DNA from: JADGHE01 sp035716025
Lineage (GTDB): Bacteria; Pseudomonadota; Alphaproteobacteria; Rhizobiales; Xanthobacteraceae
DNA length: 32,070 bases
Assembly (NCBI GenBank): GCA_035716025.1
Contig: DASTKH010000008.1
Coordinates: 1 to 32,070, forward strand
Direction: 5' to 3'
Part shown: positions 24,094 through 32,070 of the stretch, piece after piece
How positions within the stretch are numbered: the stretch's first letter is position 1
Layout: every line of letters begins with the position of its first letter
Notes under the pieces: generated by a model
What the model was told of the DNA's origin: nothing
Databases searched by the model: none
The model's input: only the letters and a program-made list of their open reading frames with translations
Translations under genes and position numbers: made by a program

Positions 24094-25920
24094 ATGTGCG
24101 GAATCGTTGGCATATTGGGGCGCGAGCCCGTCGCGGTGCCAATGATCGAGGCGCTCAAACGCCTTGAATACCGCGGCTACGACTCGGCGGGCGTGGCCAC
24201 CCTGGAGAACGGGCGCCTTGTGCGCCGCCGCGCGGAAGGCAAGCTCAGGAACCTGGAACTGCGGCTCGCGCAGGAGCCGCTTCGCGGCACCTGCGGCATC
24301 GGCCACACACGCTGGGCAACGCACGGTCGGCCAAACGAAACCAACGCCCACCCGCATGCGACGGACCGGCTCGCGGTGGTGCACAACGGCATCATCGAGA
24401 ATTTCCGCGATCTCCGCGACGAGCTCGCCGCTGCCGGCGTCACCTTCGCGACGGAAACGGATACCGAGGTGGTCGCCCACCTCGTCACGCAGGAAATGGC
24501 GCGCGGCAAGGACCCTGTTGCCGCGGTGCGGGCGGCGCTGCCGCGGCTGCGCGGCGCATTTGCGCTCGCCTTTCTGTTCGCAGGCGAAGAGGACCTGCTG
24601 ATCGGCGCCCGCAACGGGCCGCCGCTCGCCATCGGCTACGGCCGCGGCGAAATGTATATCGGGTCGGATGCCATCGCGCTCGCGCCGTTCACCGATGCGA
24701 TCAGCTATCTGGAAGACGGCGACTGCGCCGTCATTCGCCGCTCCGGTGCCGAAGTTTTCGACGCGGCCGGGCATCCGGTGGTCCGCCCGATCATCAAAAC
24801 GCCGGCCGGCGCTATGCTGGTCGACAAGGGCAATCACCGCCATTTCATGGCCAAGGAGATCCACGAACAGCCGGAAGTGGTCGGCCACACGCTCGCGCAT
24901 TATCTCGACATGGCCGAAGAGCGGGTGCGGCTGCCGCAGGACTTGCCCTTCGATTTTCGCGAGATCACGCGGGTTGCCATCTCGGCCTGCGGGACCGCCT
25001 ATTATGCCGGGCTCGTCTCCAAATATTGGTTCGAGCGCTTTGCCCGTCTGCCCGTCGAGATCGACGTCGCCTCGGAGTTTCGCTATCGCGAAGCGCCCTT
25101 CCTGCCCGGGGGCATGGCGTTATTCGTGTCGCAATCGGGCGAAACCGCCGACACGCTTGCGACGCTGCGCTATGCCAAGGCGCAGGGGCAGCACATTTGT
25201 TCGGTCGTCAACGTCACGACTTCGACGATCGCCCGCGAGAGCGACGTGGTGCTGCCGACGCTTGCCGGTCCCGAGGTCGGGGTCGCCTCGACCAAGGCCT
25301 TCACCTGCCAGCTTGCCGCGCTCGCCTGCCTGGCCATCGCCGCCGGACGCAGGCGGGACGTGCTCACGGAGGAGGACGAAGCGCGGCTCGTTCATGCGCT
25401 GATCGAGACGCCGCGACACATCACGGAAGCGCTGAAGCTCGAACCGGAGATCGAAAAGCTGGCGCGCGAGATCGCGAAAAGCCGCGACGTGCTTTATCTC
25501 GGGCGCGGCACGAGCTTTCCTCTGGCGCTCGAAGGCGCACTGAAACTCAAGGAAATTTCCTACATTCACGCCGAAGGCTACGCGGCGGGCGAGCTCAAGC
25601 ACGGGCCGATCGCGCTCGTCGACGAGACCATGCCGGTGGTCGTAATTGCGCCCTACGACCGCATCTTCGAGAAGACCATGTCCAACATGCAGGAGGTGGC
25701 GGCGCGGGGCGGCCGCATCATCCTCATCACCGATCCGAAGGGGGCGCGCGAGGCGGCGGGAGAGCCTTACATGACCTTGACGCTGCCGGAGATGGCGGCC
25801 ACGGTCGCGCCACTTGTCTATGCCATTCCGGTGCAGCTTCTCGCCTATCACACGGCGGTCACCATGGGCACGGACGTCGACCAGCCGCGCAATCTCGCGA
25901 AGTCCGTCACGGTGGAGTAG
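24094..25920 (+). CDS. glmS: Glutamine-fructose-6-phosphate aminotransferase (isomerizing)
   Basis: GlmS makes glucosamine-6-phosphate from fructose-6-phosphate and glutamine, the first committed step of amino-sugar synthesis. The 608-residue product starts MCGIVGILG, so Cys2 is the N-terminal nucleophile of the glutaminase domain. RYDSAG-type and THGRPNETNAHPH segments mark the glutamine site. The two SIS isomerase domains follow (SACGTAYYAGLVSKYWFE; VLYLGRGTSFPLALEGALKLKEISYIHAEGYAAGELKHGPIAL), and the end NLAKSVTVE is conserved. The leader (23981-24093) shows no glmS ribozyme-like features that I can recognise, and in Proteobacteria that ribozyme is not expected. Confidence 0.99.
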   Translation: MCGIVGILGREPVAVPMIEALKRLEYRGYDSAGVATLENGRLVRRRAEGKLRNLELRLAQEPLRGTCGIGHTRWATHGRPNETNAHPHATDRLAVVHNGIIENFRDLRDELAAAGVTFATETDTEVVAHLVTQEMARGKDPVAAVRAALPRLRGAFALAFLFAGEEDLLIGARNGPPLAIGYGRGEMYIGSDAIALAPFTDAISYLEDGDCAVIRRSGAEVFDAAGHPVVRPIIKTPAGAMLVDKGNHRHFMAKEIHEQPEVVGHTLAHYLDMAEERVRLPQDLPFDFREITRVAISACGTAYYAGLVSKYWFERFARLPVEIDVASEFRYREAPFLPGGMALFVSQSGETADTLATLRYAKAQGQHICSVVNVTTSTIARESDVVLPTLAGPEVGVASTKAFTCQLAALACLAIAAGRRRDVLTEEDEARLVHALIETPRHITEALKLEPEIEKLAREIAKSRDVLYLGRGTSFPLALEGALKLKEISYIHAEGYAAGELKHGPIALVDETMPVVVIAPYDRIFEKTMSNMQEVAARGGRIILITDPKGAREAAGEPYMTLTLPEMAATVAPLVYAIPVQLLAYHTAVTMGTDVDQPRNLAKSVTVE

Positions 25921-25987
25921 CAAGGTCCACACCGCCGGCGGCGGCACGCCAAAACCCGCCCCTGGCGCGCGGGCCGGACAAATCCGA

Positions 25988-25993
25988 TATAAT
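25988..25993 (+). promoter_or_regulatory. Candidate -10 box for the DUF502 gene
   Basis: A perfect TATAAT (25988-25993) lies 30 bases before the ATG at 26023. The -35 region is GC-rich and poor (CTGGCG at 25962-25967, 20 bases away). It may give the DUF502 gene its own transcript downstream of glmS. The match is good but the -35 is weak. Confidence 0.35.
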
Positions 25994-26022
25994 TGGGCCA
26001 TGTCCGCGTACGAAAGGTCATG

Positions 26023-26784
26023 ATGAGCGCCCCCAACCAGCCGCTCGAGCCGCCGGCCGCCGGTGTGGTCGAGCATCCCGTCCATCACAGCTTCGGAAGC
26101 CGGATTCGCAAGTATTTTCTCACGGGGCTGATCGTGGCCGGTCCGGTCGCGATCACGCTGTGGCTCGTCTGGTCGTTCGTCACCTGGGTGGACGACTTGG
26201 TGCGGCCGTTCATCCCTGTCGCCTACAGGCCCGAGACCTATCTGCCCATCAAGATGCCCGGGTTCGGGCTCGTCATCGCCTTCGTCGCGCTTACCTTGCT
26301 CGGCTTCTTCACCGCCAACTTGGTCGGACGCACCCTGTTCGAGGCGGGGGAGATGATCCTCGTGCGCATGCCGATCATCCGGCCGCTCTACCGCGGCCTC
26401 AAGCAGGTGTTCGAGACGCTGTTTTCGCAGACCGGTTCGAGCTTCCGCAGGGTGGGGCTCATCGAATATCCGATGCCGGGCACCTGGTCGCTCGTGTTCC
26501 TCTCGACCCCGCCGAGCGCCGACATCAGCGCCGTGCTTCCCCCGGAAGAACATGTTTCGGTCTTCATGCCCTGCACGCCGAACCCGACCACGGGCTTTTT
26601 CTTCTATCTTCCGCGCCGCGCGGTGCTCGAGATCAACATCCCCGTCGAGGAGGCCGCGAAGCTGATCATGAGCGCCGGCATGATCCAGCCCGGCGGCGGA
26701 GATCCGCAGAAGGCGCTCTCCGCCCTCGTCGAGCAGGCCCGGGCGAAGGCCGCCCGCGCGCACACGCAGGTACCGGCGAAATAG
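26023..26784 (+). CDS. DUF502 family integral membrane protein
   Basis: DUF502 proteins are widespread in bacteria and plants and have no settled biochemical role. The 253-residue product has a cytoplasmic N-terminus, a first helix RKYFLTGLIVAGPVAITLWLVW, and the family loop (VAYRPETYLPIKMPGFG). A second helix, VIAFVALTLLGFFTANLVG, is followed by the conserved soluble half with IRPLYRGLKQVFETLFS, FRRVGLIEYPMPGTWSLVF and VFMPCTPNPTTGFFFYLPR. The ATG at 26023 is chosen because GAAAGG sits five bases upstream; an adjacent ATG (26020) and an earlier TTG are weaker. It follows glmS by 102 bases and converges on recG, whose stop is 17 bases away. Confidence 0.93.
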   Translation: MSAPNQPLEPPAAGVVEHPVHHSFGSRIRKYFLTGLIVAGPVAITLWLVWSFVTWVDDLVRPFIPVAYRPETYLPIKMPGFGLVIAFVALTLLGFFTANLVGRTLFEAGEMILVRMPIIRPLYRGLKQVFETLFSQTGSSFRRVGLIEYPMPGTWSLVFLSTPPSADISAVLPPEEHVSVFMPCTPNPTTGFFFYLPRRAVLEINIPVEEAAKLIMSAGMIQPGGGDPQKALSALVEQARAKAARAHTQVPAK

Positions 26785-26801
26785 GCCCGCATGCGCGGAT
26801 C

Positions 26802-28907
26802 CTATCCGGCGCGCAGGAGCCGGATCGCCGCGTCGCGCTCGAACAGATAGAGAAGATGCCGTAGCGCCTGCCCGCGCGGCGTCTCAAGGTTCGGGTCGCG
26901 CACCAGCATGAGCGCGGCGTCATCGCGCGCCGCCTCCACGAGCGAGCCATGAGCCTCGAGGCGCGCGATGCGAAAGCCGGGCATGCCGCTCTGCCGGGTG
27001 CCGAGAACGTCGCCTTCGCCGCGCAGCCTCAGATCCTCTTCGGCAATGCGAAAGCCGTCGTCCGTCTCATGCATGATGGCGAGCCGCGCCTTGGCGGTCG
27101 CACCGAGCGGCGCGCGGTAAAGGAGCAGACAGGTGGAAGGCGCCGTGCCGCGCCCAACCCGTCCGCGCAACTGGTGCAGTTGCGCAAGGCCGAAGCGCTC
27201 GGCGTGTTCGATCACCATGACCGTGGCCTCGGGCACGTCGACGCCGACCTCGATCACCGTCGTCGCGACAAGCAGGCGCGTCGTTCCGGCCGCGAAACGC
27301 GCCATGGCTGCGTCCTTGTCGGCGCCTTTCATGCGGCCGTGGACGAGATCCACTACGTCGCCGAAGCGCGCGCGCAGCATCGCGAAGCGTTCCTGCGCAT
27401 TGGCAAGGTCGACCAGCTCGGACTCCTCGACGAGCGGGCAGACCCAGTAGACGCGTTGACCGGACTCGATGGCACGGCCGACTCCCTCGATCACCTCGTC
27501 GAGCCGGGTTAGCGAGACGCGCCGCGTGTCGATCGGAGGACGACCCGCCGGCTTTTCGCGCAGCTGGGATACGTCCATGTCGCCGAAATAGGTGAGAACG
27601 AGGGTGCGCGGAATCGGCGTCGCCGTCAGCACGAGCACGTCGACGGCTTCGCCCTTCTGCGCCAGCGCGAGGCGCTGATGGACGCCGAACCGATGCTGCT
27701 CGTCGATGATCGCCAGTCCGAGGTTCTTGAAAGCGATCGCCTCCTGAAAAAGTGCATGCGTTCCGACCGCGATATCGACGGCGCCTGTCGCCAGCGCCGC
27801 GAGGGCCGGCTTGCGTTCACGGGCGCGCTCCCGCCCGGTGATCAGCACGCTGCGCAGGCCCGCCGCTTCCGCGAGCGGCCGGATGGTCTCGTAATGCTGG
27901 CGGGCCAGGATTTCGGTCGGAGCCATCAGCGCCGCCTGCCGGCCCGTTTCCACGACGATCGCGGCGGCCGTGAGTGCGACCACGGTCTTGCCCGAACCCA
28001 CGTCCCCCTGCAGGAGGCGCAGCATCCGCTCCGGACGCGCGAGATCCGCGGCAATCTCCTGGATTGCCCTCTGCTGCGAGGCGGTGAGAGAATAGGGCAG
28101 GGCGCGGAGGAGCCTTTCGCGGAGGCGCCCGTCGCCCTTATGACGCTGTCCGCGGGGCCGGCGCAGCTTTGCGCGGAGCAGGGCAAGCGTGAGTTGTCCG
28201 GCCAGGAGCTCGTCATAGGCGAGGCGCGCCCATGCCGGACTTTCCGGCGCCGACGCGTCGACGTGCCCGGGGTGATGCAGGGCCTCGATCGCGTCCCGGA
28301 AGGACGGCCATCCGCGGGTGCCGAGCCATTGCGGCTCCTGCCACTCGGGCAGGCGCGGAACGCGCGCGAGGGCAGCGTCGATGGCGCGGCCGACTTGGCG
28401 CTGTCCCAGTCCTTCGGTGAGCGGATAGATCGGCTCGATCGCGGGCAACCGGCCAAGCTCGGTTTCCGCGATCACATGATCGGGATGCACCATCTGCAGC
28501 ATCCCTTCCCACATCGCCGCCGTACCCGAGACGTAGCGAAGGGCCCCCTCCGGAAACAGCTTTTCCAGGTAAGGTCGCTGCGCATTGAAGTAGGTGAGAA
28601 CGATGTCGCCGGTCTCGTCGTGCGCATAGATGCGGTAGGGCGCCCGGCTGCGTCCCCGGGGCGGCGGGTGATGCCGATCGATGGTGACGGCGATCGTCAC
28701 GACGTCCCCCGGCTTCACGTCCCGCAGCAGCGGCCGCTTGCTGCGGTCGATCAGACCGGACGGCAGATGGAACAGAAGGTCGAGCACGCGCGGCGACGCC
28801 GCCTCGCCCCGTCCGACGAGCCGCGCAAAGAGCTTTTCCTGCTTCGGCCCGATGCCGGGTAGGCTCGTTAACGGCGCGAACAGCGGGTCGAGCGAAGAAG
28901 GTCGCAC
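26802..28907 (-). CDS. recG: ATP-dependent DNA helicase RecG
   Basis: RecG remodels stalled replication forks and branch-migrates Holliday junctions. The 701-residue product has the wedge (OB-like) domain in the first 180 residues, then Walker A in LLQGDVGSGKT (301-308) and Walker B DEQH (402-405, DEQHRFG). It has the helicase motif TATPIPRTLVLTYFGDMDVS, characteristic of RecG, then LLVATTVIEVGVDVPEA, QLRGRVGRG and the C-terminal GEGDVLGTRQSGMPGF. The GTG at 28907 has GAGAGGA about seven bases upstream; a nearby ATG is out of frame. It is divergent from sdhE. All helicase motifs are intact. Confidence 0.98.
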   Translation of the reverse strand: MRPSSLDPLFAPLTSLPGIGPKQEKLFARLVGRGEAASPRVLDLLFHLPSGLIDRSKRPLLRDVKPGDVVTIAVTIDRHHPPPRGRSRAPYRIYAHDETGDIVLTYFNAQRPYLEKLFPEGALRYVSGTAAMWEGMLQMVHPDHVIAETELGRLPAIEPIYPLTEGLGQRQVGRAIDAALARVPRLPEWQEPQWLGTRGWPSFRDAIEALHHPGHVDASAPESPAWARLAYDELLAGQLTLALLRAKLRRPRGQRHKGDGRLRERLLRALPYSLTASQQRAIQEIAADLARPERMLRLLQGDVGSGKTVVALTAAAIVVETGRQAALMAPTEILARQHYETIRPLAEAAGLRSVLITGRERARERKPALAALATGAVDIAVGTHALFQEAIAFKNLGLAIIDEQHRFGVHQRLALAQKGEAVDVLVLTATPIPRTLVLTYFGDMDVSQLREKPAGRPPIDTRRVSLTRLDEVIEGVGRAIESGQRVYWVCPLVEESELVDLANAQERFAMLRARFGDVVDLVHGRMKGADKDAAMARFAAGTTRLLVATTVIEVGVDVPEATVMVIEHAERFGLAQLHQLRGRVGRGTAPSTCLLLYRAPLGATAKARLAIMHETDDGFRIAEEDLRLRGEGDVLGTRQSGMPGFRIARLEAHGSLVEAARDDAALMLVRDPNLETPRGQALRHLLYLFERDAAIRLLRAG

Positions 28908-28967
28908 GCGCCATCCTCTCCATGTCGAACAGCGAAGGAATGTGCCCGCGAAATTCGCGGCTCCTCC

Positions 28968-28996
28968 ATGACAATGCCGTTTCGGATCGCTATATC
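28968..28996 (+). promoter_or_regulatory. Promoter of sdhE-mfd
   Basis: ATGACA (28968-28973) and TATATC (28991-28996) are exactly 17 bases apart, with the -10 about 57 bases before the sdhE start. The -35 differs from TTGACA at one base and the -10 matches four of six positions. This is the only such pair I saw in the 145-base recG-sdhE divergent gap. Confidence 0.55.
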
Positions 28997-29052
28997 AACC
29001 TTCGCCCGGCCCGTCCGGGCTTTTGGCGTTCGGCCGAAGCGCGAGGAACTGA

Positions 29053-29331
29053 ATGAGCGGAAGCACGCTTTCGAGCGAAGGACTGGACCTGCGGCGGCGC
29101 AAGGTGCTGTTCCGTTCATGGCACCGGGGTACCCGCGAAATGGACCTTGTCATGGGACGGTTTCTGGACACGGTGCTCCCTGCGCTGAGCGAAGCCGAAC
29201 TCGCGGAGGTCGAGGCCTGGATCGAACTGCCGGATCCTTTGCTTTATGCCTGGATCACGGGTGAAGAACGGGTTCCCGCACAGTATGACACGCCGCTCTT
29301 CCGGCGCTGGATCGCCTTCCACGGGGGCTGA
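29053..29331 (+). CDS. sdhE: Succinate dehydrogenase assembly factor 2 (SdhE/SDHAF2 family)
   Basis: SdhE helps attach FAD covalently to the flavoprotein subunit of succinate dehydrogenase (and fumarate reductase). The 92-residue product is the normal size. It has the family motif RGxxE as RGTRE (residues 25-29), set in KVLFRSWHRGTREMDLVMG, and the C-terminal LLYAWITGEERVP. The ATG at 29053 has GAGGAA six to eight bases before it. mfd starts seven bases after the stop, so the two genes are probably cotranscribed. No sdh gene is in the window; this separation is normal in the order. Confidence 0.95.
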   Translation: MSGSTLSSEGLDLRRRKVLFRSWHRGTREMDLVMGRFLDTVLPALSEAELAEVEAWIELPDPLLYAWITGEERVPAQYDTPLFRRWIAFHGG

Positions 29332-29337
29332 CCGGGA

Positions 29338-32070
29338 ATGGCGCCATCTCCTGCCGACAAGCTGAAGCCGGGCCGGCGGCTCACCCTCGCGCGCGTCGCC
29401 GACGGCGCGGAGGGGCTCGTTGCGGGCGACCTCGCCCGCGCGGTGGCGGCGCGGTCGCGCGCGCCCGCGGTCGCGCTCCTCGCCGTCTGCCGGGACGGAC
29501 CGCGGATGGCGGCGCTCGGGCGTGCGCTCGCCTTCTTTGCGCCCGACATCGAAGTGCTGGAATTCCCCGCCTGGGACTGCCTGCCTTACGACCGCGTTTC
29601 GCCGCACGCGGGGACGGTCGCTCAGCGCATGATGACGCTCTCGCGGCTTGCCCGCGTCAGCGGCCGGGACAGGCCGGCCGTGCTCTTGACGACCGTTAAC
29701 GCCATCCTTCAGCGCGTCCCGGCGCGGACACTCACCGCGACAAGGGCGCTTTCCGCCGCGCCCGGCAATGTGCTGGCCATGGACGGCGTGCGGCAATGGC
29801 TCGAACTCAACGGCTACAGCCGCGCTTCCACGGTTCGCGAGCCGGGCGAATATGCGGTTCGCGGCGGCATTCTGGACCTCTACCCGCCGGGTCTCGATCT
29901 GCCCATCCGGCTCGATTTCTTCGGCGACACGCTTGAGTCGATCCGCAGCTTTGATGCCGAAACCCAGCGCACCGTCGGGCAGTTGCGCAGCCTCGACCTC
30001 GTTCCCGCCGCAGAATTTCAACTCACGACCGAGACGATCCGCAATTTCCGCCGCGGTTATGCGGAGGCTTTCGGTGCGCCCTCGCGCGACGATCTGCTCT
30101 ACGAGGCGGTGAGCGAAGGGCGCCGCCATCCGGGCATGGAGCATTGGCTGCCGCTGTTCCAGCCCCGGCTCGAAACCCTGTTCGATTACGTCCCGGATAC
30201 GCCCGTCTTCCTCGAGCCGCTCGTCGAGGACGCGGCGAAAGAGCGGCTTGCGCAGATCAAGGACTATTATGAATCGCGGCGCAGCGCGCTCGAAGCCGCG
30301 CATTCCGGGCCGCCCTATCATCCGCTGCCGCCGGACCGGCTCTATCTCGCTGAAGCCGAGTGGCAGACCCGTCTTGAAACCGCGGCCGTCGCCGCAGCGA
30401 GCCCCTTTGCGGCGCCGGAGGGCACGGGAGAGGCGATCGATCTTGAGACGCGGCAAGGCCACAATTTCGCGGCCGAGCGCAGCGAACCCAACGCCAATGT
30501 TTTCGAGGCCGTCGCCCGCCATGTTCAGGCCCTGCAGACCGACCGCAAGCGCGTCGTCATCGCGCTGTGGAGCGTAGGCTCGCGCGAGCGCATGGGGCAC
30601 GTGCTCGAAGAGCACGGGCTTGCCAACCTCGTGGACGTCGCCTCCTGGCCGCAGGCGCTCGCCCAGCCGCGCAGCAGCGTGGCACTTGCAGTGCTCGGGC
30701 TCGAAAGCGGCTTCGAAACGGCGGATGCCGCCGTCATCAGCGAACAGGACATCCTCGGCGACCGCTTGGTGCGGCCGCGGCGTACGGCGCGCCGCGCCCA
30801 GGATTTCATTGCGGAGGTGACGAGCCTCACGGAAGGCGACCTCGTCGTCCATGTCGATCACGGAATCGGCCGCTTCGCGGGGCTCAGGGCTATCGAAGCC
30901 GCCGGCGCGCCGCATGATTGCCTGGAACTACACTATGCCGGTGGCGACAAGCTGTTTCTGCCGGTCGAGAACATCGAACTTCTGAGCCGCTACGGCTCGG
31001 AGGAGACCGGCGTTCAGCTCGACCGGCTCGGCGGAGGCGGGTGGCAGGCGCGCAAGGCGCGGATGAAGAGCCGCATCCGCGAGATGGCCGGCGCGCTCAT
31101 CAAGATCGCGGCCGAACGGCAATTGCGCGAAGCGCCGCGTTTGACCGTTCCTGCCGGCCTTTACGACGAGTTCTGCGCCGGGTTCCCTTACGAGGAGACG
31201 GACGATCAGCGTGCCGCAATCGACGCCACGATCGACGATCTCGCCTCCGGACGGCCGATGGATCGTCTCGTCTGCGGCGATGTGGGGTTCGGCAAGACCG
31301 AGGTCGCGTTGCGCGCCGCTTTCATCGCCGCGATGAACGGCAAACAGGTCGCGGTGGTGGTGCCGACGACACTGCTCGCAAGGCAGCACACCAAAACCTT
31401 CACGGACCGGTTCCGCAGCTTTCCGGTGAAGATCGCGCAGGCGTCCCGTCTCGTTTCGGCCGCGGAACTGCGTGACGTCAAGAAGGGGCTCGCCGACGGC
31501 ACGATCGACATCGTGATCGGCACGCACGCGCTGCTCGGCAAATCGATGAGGTTCAAGGATCTCGGCCTCATCATCGTCGACGAGGAGCAGCACTTCGGCG
31601 TCGCGCACAAGGAGCGGCTGAAACAGCTGCGCGCCGAGGTGCACGTCCTCACGCTCACCGCGACGCCGATCCCGCGCACGCTGCAGCTCGCATTGACGGG
31701 CGTGCGGGAACTCTCGATCATCGCCTCGCCGCCGGTCGATCGGCTCGCGGTGCGCACGTTTGTGACGCCGTTCGACGAGCTCGTGGTGCGGGAGGCCTTG
31801 CTGCGCGAACGTTACCGCGGCGGCCAAGCCTTTTTCGTCTGTCCCCGCATCGAAGATCTCCCCGGCGCGAAGGAGTTCCTGGATAATCACGTTCCGGAAG
31901 TGCGGGTTGCCGTGGCGCACGGACAGATGCCGGCCGGCGTTCTCGAAGACATCATGGCGGCGTTCTACGACGGCAAGTATGACGTTCTGCTGTCGACGAC
32001 GATCGTGGAGTCGGGTCTCGACATTCCGACCGCCAACACGCTGATCGTCCTGCGGGCCGACCGGTTCGGC
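29338..32070 (+). CDS. mfd: Transcription-repair coupling factor Mfd (3' end outside window)
   Basis: Mfd pushes RNA polymerase stalled at DNA lesions off the template and recruits UvrA. From the ATG at 29338, 911 codons are visible and the frame stays open to the last base. The UvrB-like N-terminus shows FPAWDCLPYDRVSPHAG. The RNA polymerase-interacting (CarD-like) domain begins near residue 500 with GDLVVHVDHGIGRFAGL. The translocase follows with Walker A GDVGFGKT (647-654) and DEEQH (748-752), TLTATPIPRTLQLALTGVRELS, and STTIVESGLDIPTAN near the edge. The C-terminal UvrA-binding region lies past the window. The seven-base gap after sdhE implies one transcript. Confidence 0.98.
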   Translation, partial: MAPSPADKLKPGRRLTLARVADGAEGLVAGDLARAVAARSRAPAVALLAVCRDGPRMAALGRALAFFAPDIEVLEFPAWDCLPYDRVSPHAGTVAQRMMTLSRLARVSGRDRPAVLLTTVNAILQRVPARTLTATRALSAAPGNVLAMDGVRQWLELNGYSRASTVREPGEYAVRGGILDLYPPGLDLPIRLDFFGDTLESIRSFDAETQRTVGQLRSLDLVPAAEFQLTTETIRNFRRGYAEAFGAPSRDDLLYEAVSEGRRHPGMEHWLPLFQPRLETLFDYVPDTPVFLEPLVEDAAKERLAQIKDYYESRRSALEAAHSGPPYHPLPPDRLYLAEAEWQTRLETAAVAAASPFAAPEGTGEAIDLETRQGHNFAAERSEPNANVFEAVARHVQALQTDRKRVVIALWSVGSRERMGHVLEEHGLANLVDVASWPQALAQPRSSVALAVLGLESGFETADAAVISEQDILGDRLVRPRRTARRAQDFIAEVTSLTEGDLVVHVDHGIGRFAGLRAIEAAGAPHDCLELHYAGGDKLFLPVENIELLSRYGSEETGVQLDRLGGGGWQARKARMKSRIREMAGALIKIAAERQLREAPRLTVPAGLYDEFCAGFPYEETDDQRAAIDATIDDLASGRPMDRLVCGDVGFGKTEVALRAAFIAAMNGKQVAVVVPTTLLARQHTKTFTDRFRSFPVKIAQASRLVSAAELRDVKKGLADGTIDIVIGTHALLGKSMRFKDLGLIIVDEEQHFGVAHKERLKQLRAEVHVLTLTATPIPRTLQLALTGVRELSIIASPPVDRLAVRTFVTPFDELVVREALLRERYRGGQAFFVCPRIEDLPGAKEFLDNHVPEVRVAVAHGQMPAGVLEDIMAAFYDGKYDVLLSTTIVESGLDIPTANTLIVLRADRFG

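Noticed and set aside
22496..24142. 548-codon minus-strand ORF over glmU (and 25120-26763 over glmS, 29116-30915 over sdhE/mfd)
   Set aside because: Antisense to well-identified conserved genes, with no recognisable domain.

Overview
The window looks like chromosomal core DNA of a GC-rich alphaproteobacterium of the Hyphomicrobiales (Rhizobiales), close in gene content to Bradyrhizobium/Rhodopseudomonas/Methylobacterium-type genomes. The reasons are the clpX-lon-hup-tRNA-Val order, a Bradyrhizobium-type ndvB/ndvC beta-glucan locus, an ExoR-like Sel1-repeat protein, and the glmU-glmS-DUF502 / recG / sdhE-mfd block. Third codon positions are strongly G/C throughout, and no stretch stands out by eye as foreign. 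I found no insertion sequence, phage gene, CRISPR array or broken gene. Placement to genus is inference.

Layout, left to right. (1) 1-3720: the 3' end of clpX, complete lon and an HU gene, which form a protein quality control/nucleoid block; lon ends in a strong intrinsic terminator. (2) 3936-4011: tRNA-Val(UAC). (3) 4096-6551, minus strand: an alkyladenine DNA glycosylase gene, then a ~290-base leader holding a possible 21-codon ORF and a hairpin, then a family 39 membrane glycosyltransferase. (4) 6915-10522, plus strand: ilvD, which overlaps an exoR-like gene, then an EamA/DMT exporter. (5) 10605-11186, minus strand: a second HU gene with its terminator, and tRNA-Asp(GUC) with its own promoter. 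(6) 11345-15935, plus strand: five tightly spaced genes for a class III CoA-transferase, a CitE/HpcH-type lyase, a metal-dependent 'cyclase' hydrolase, an SDR dehydrogenase and a cupin. This is the best candidate for an undescribed pathway. (7) 15994-21446: the beta-(1,3)/(1,6)-glucan locus. A small secreted protein and ndvB lie on the minus strand, ndvC is divergent, and a small membrane protein converges on and overlaps ndvC. (8) 21512-25920: a membrane-anchored protein with a SPOR-like tail, divergent from glmU and glmS. (9) 26023-32070: a DUF502 membrane protein, recG (minus), then sdhE and mfd (plus; mfd runs off the window).

How the genes fit together. GlmS and GlmU supply UDP-GlcNAc for the envelope. 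NdvB and NdvC make and remodel periplasmic glucan, and ExoR represses exopolysaccharide production in relatives, so envelope polysaccharide is a recurring theme. RecG, Mfd and the AAG glycosylase are DNA repair genes. The five-gene block reads as an acid-degradation route: CoA activation, retro-Claisen cleavage, hydrolysis or ring opening, and redox. No transporter, regulator or ring-attacking enzyme sits inside it, so its substrate cannot be named from this window.
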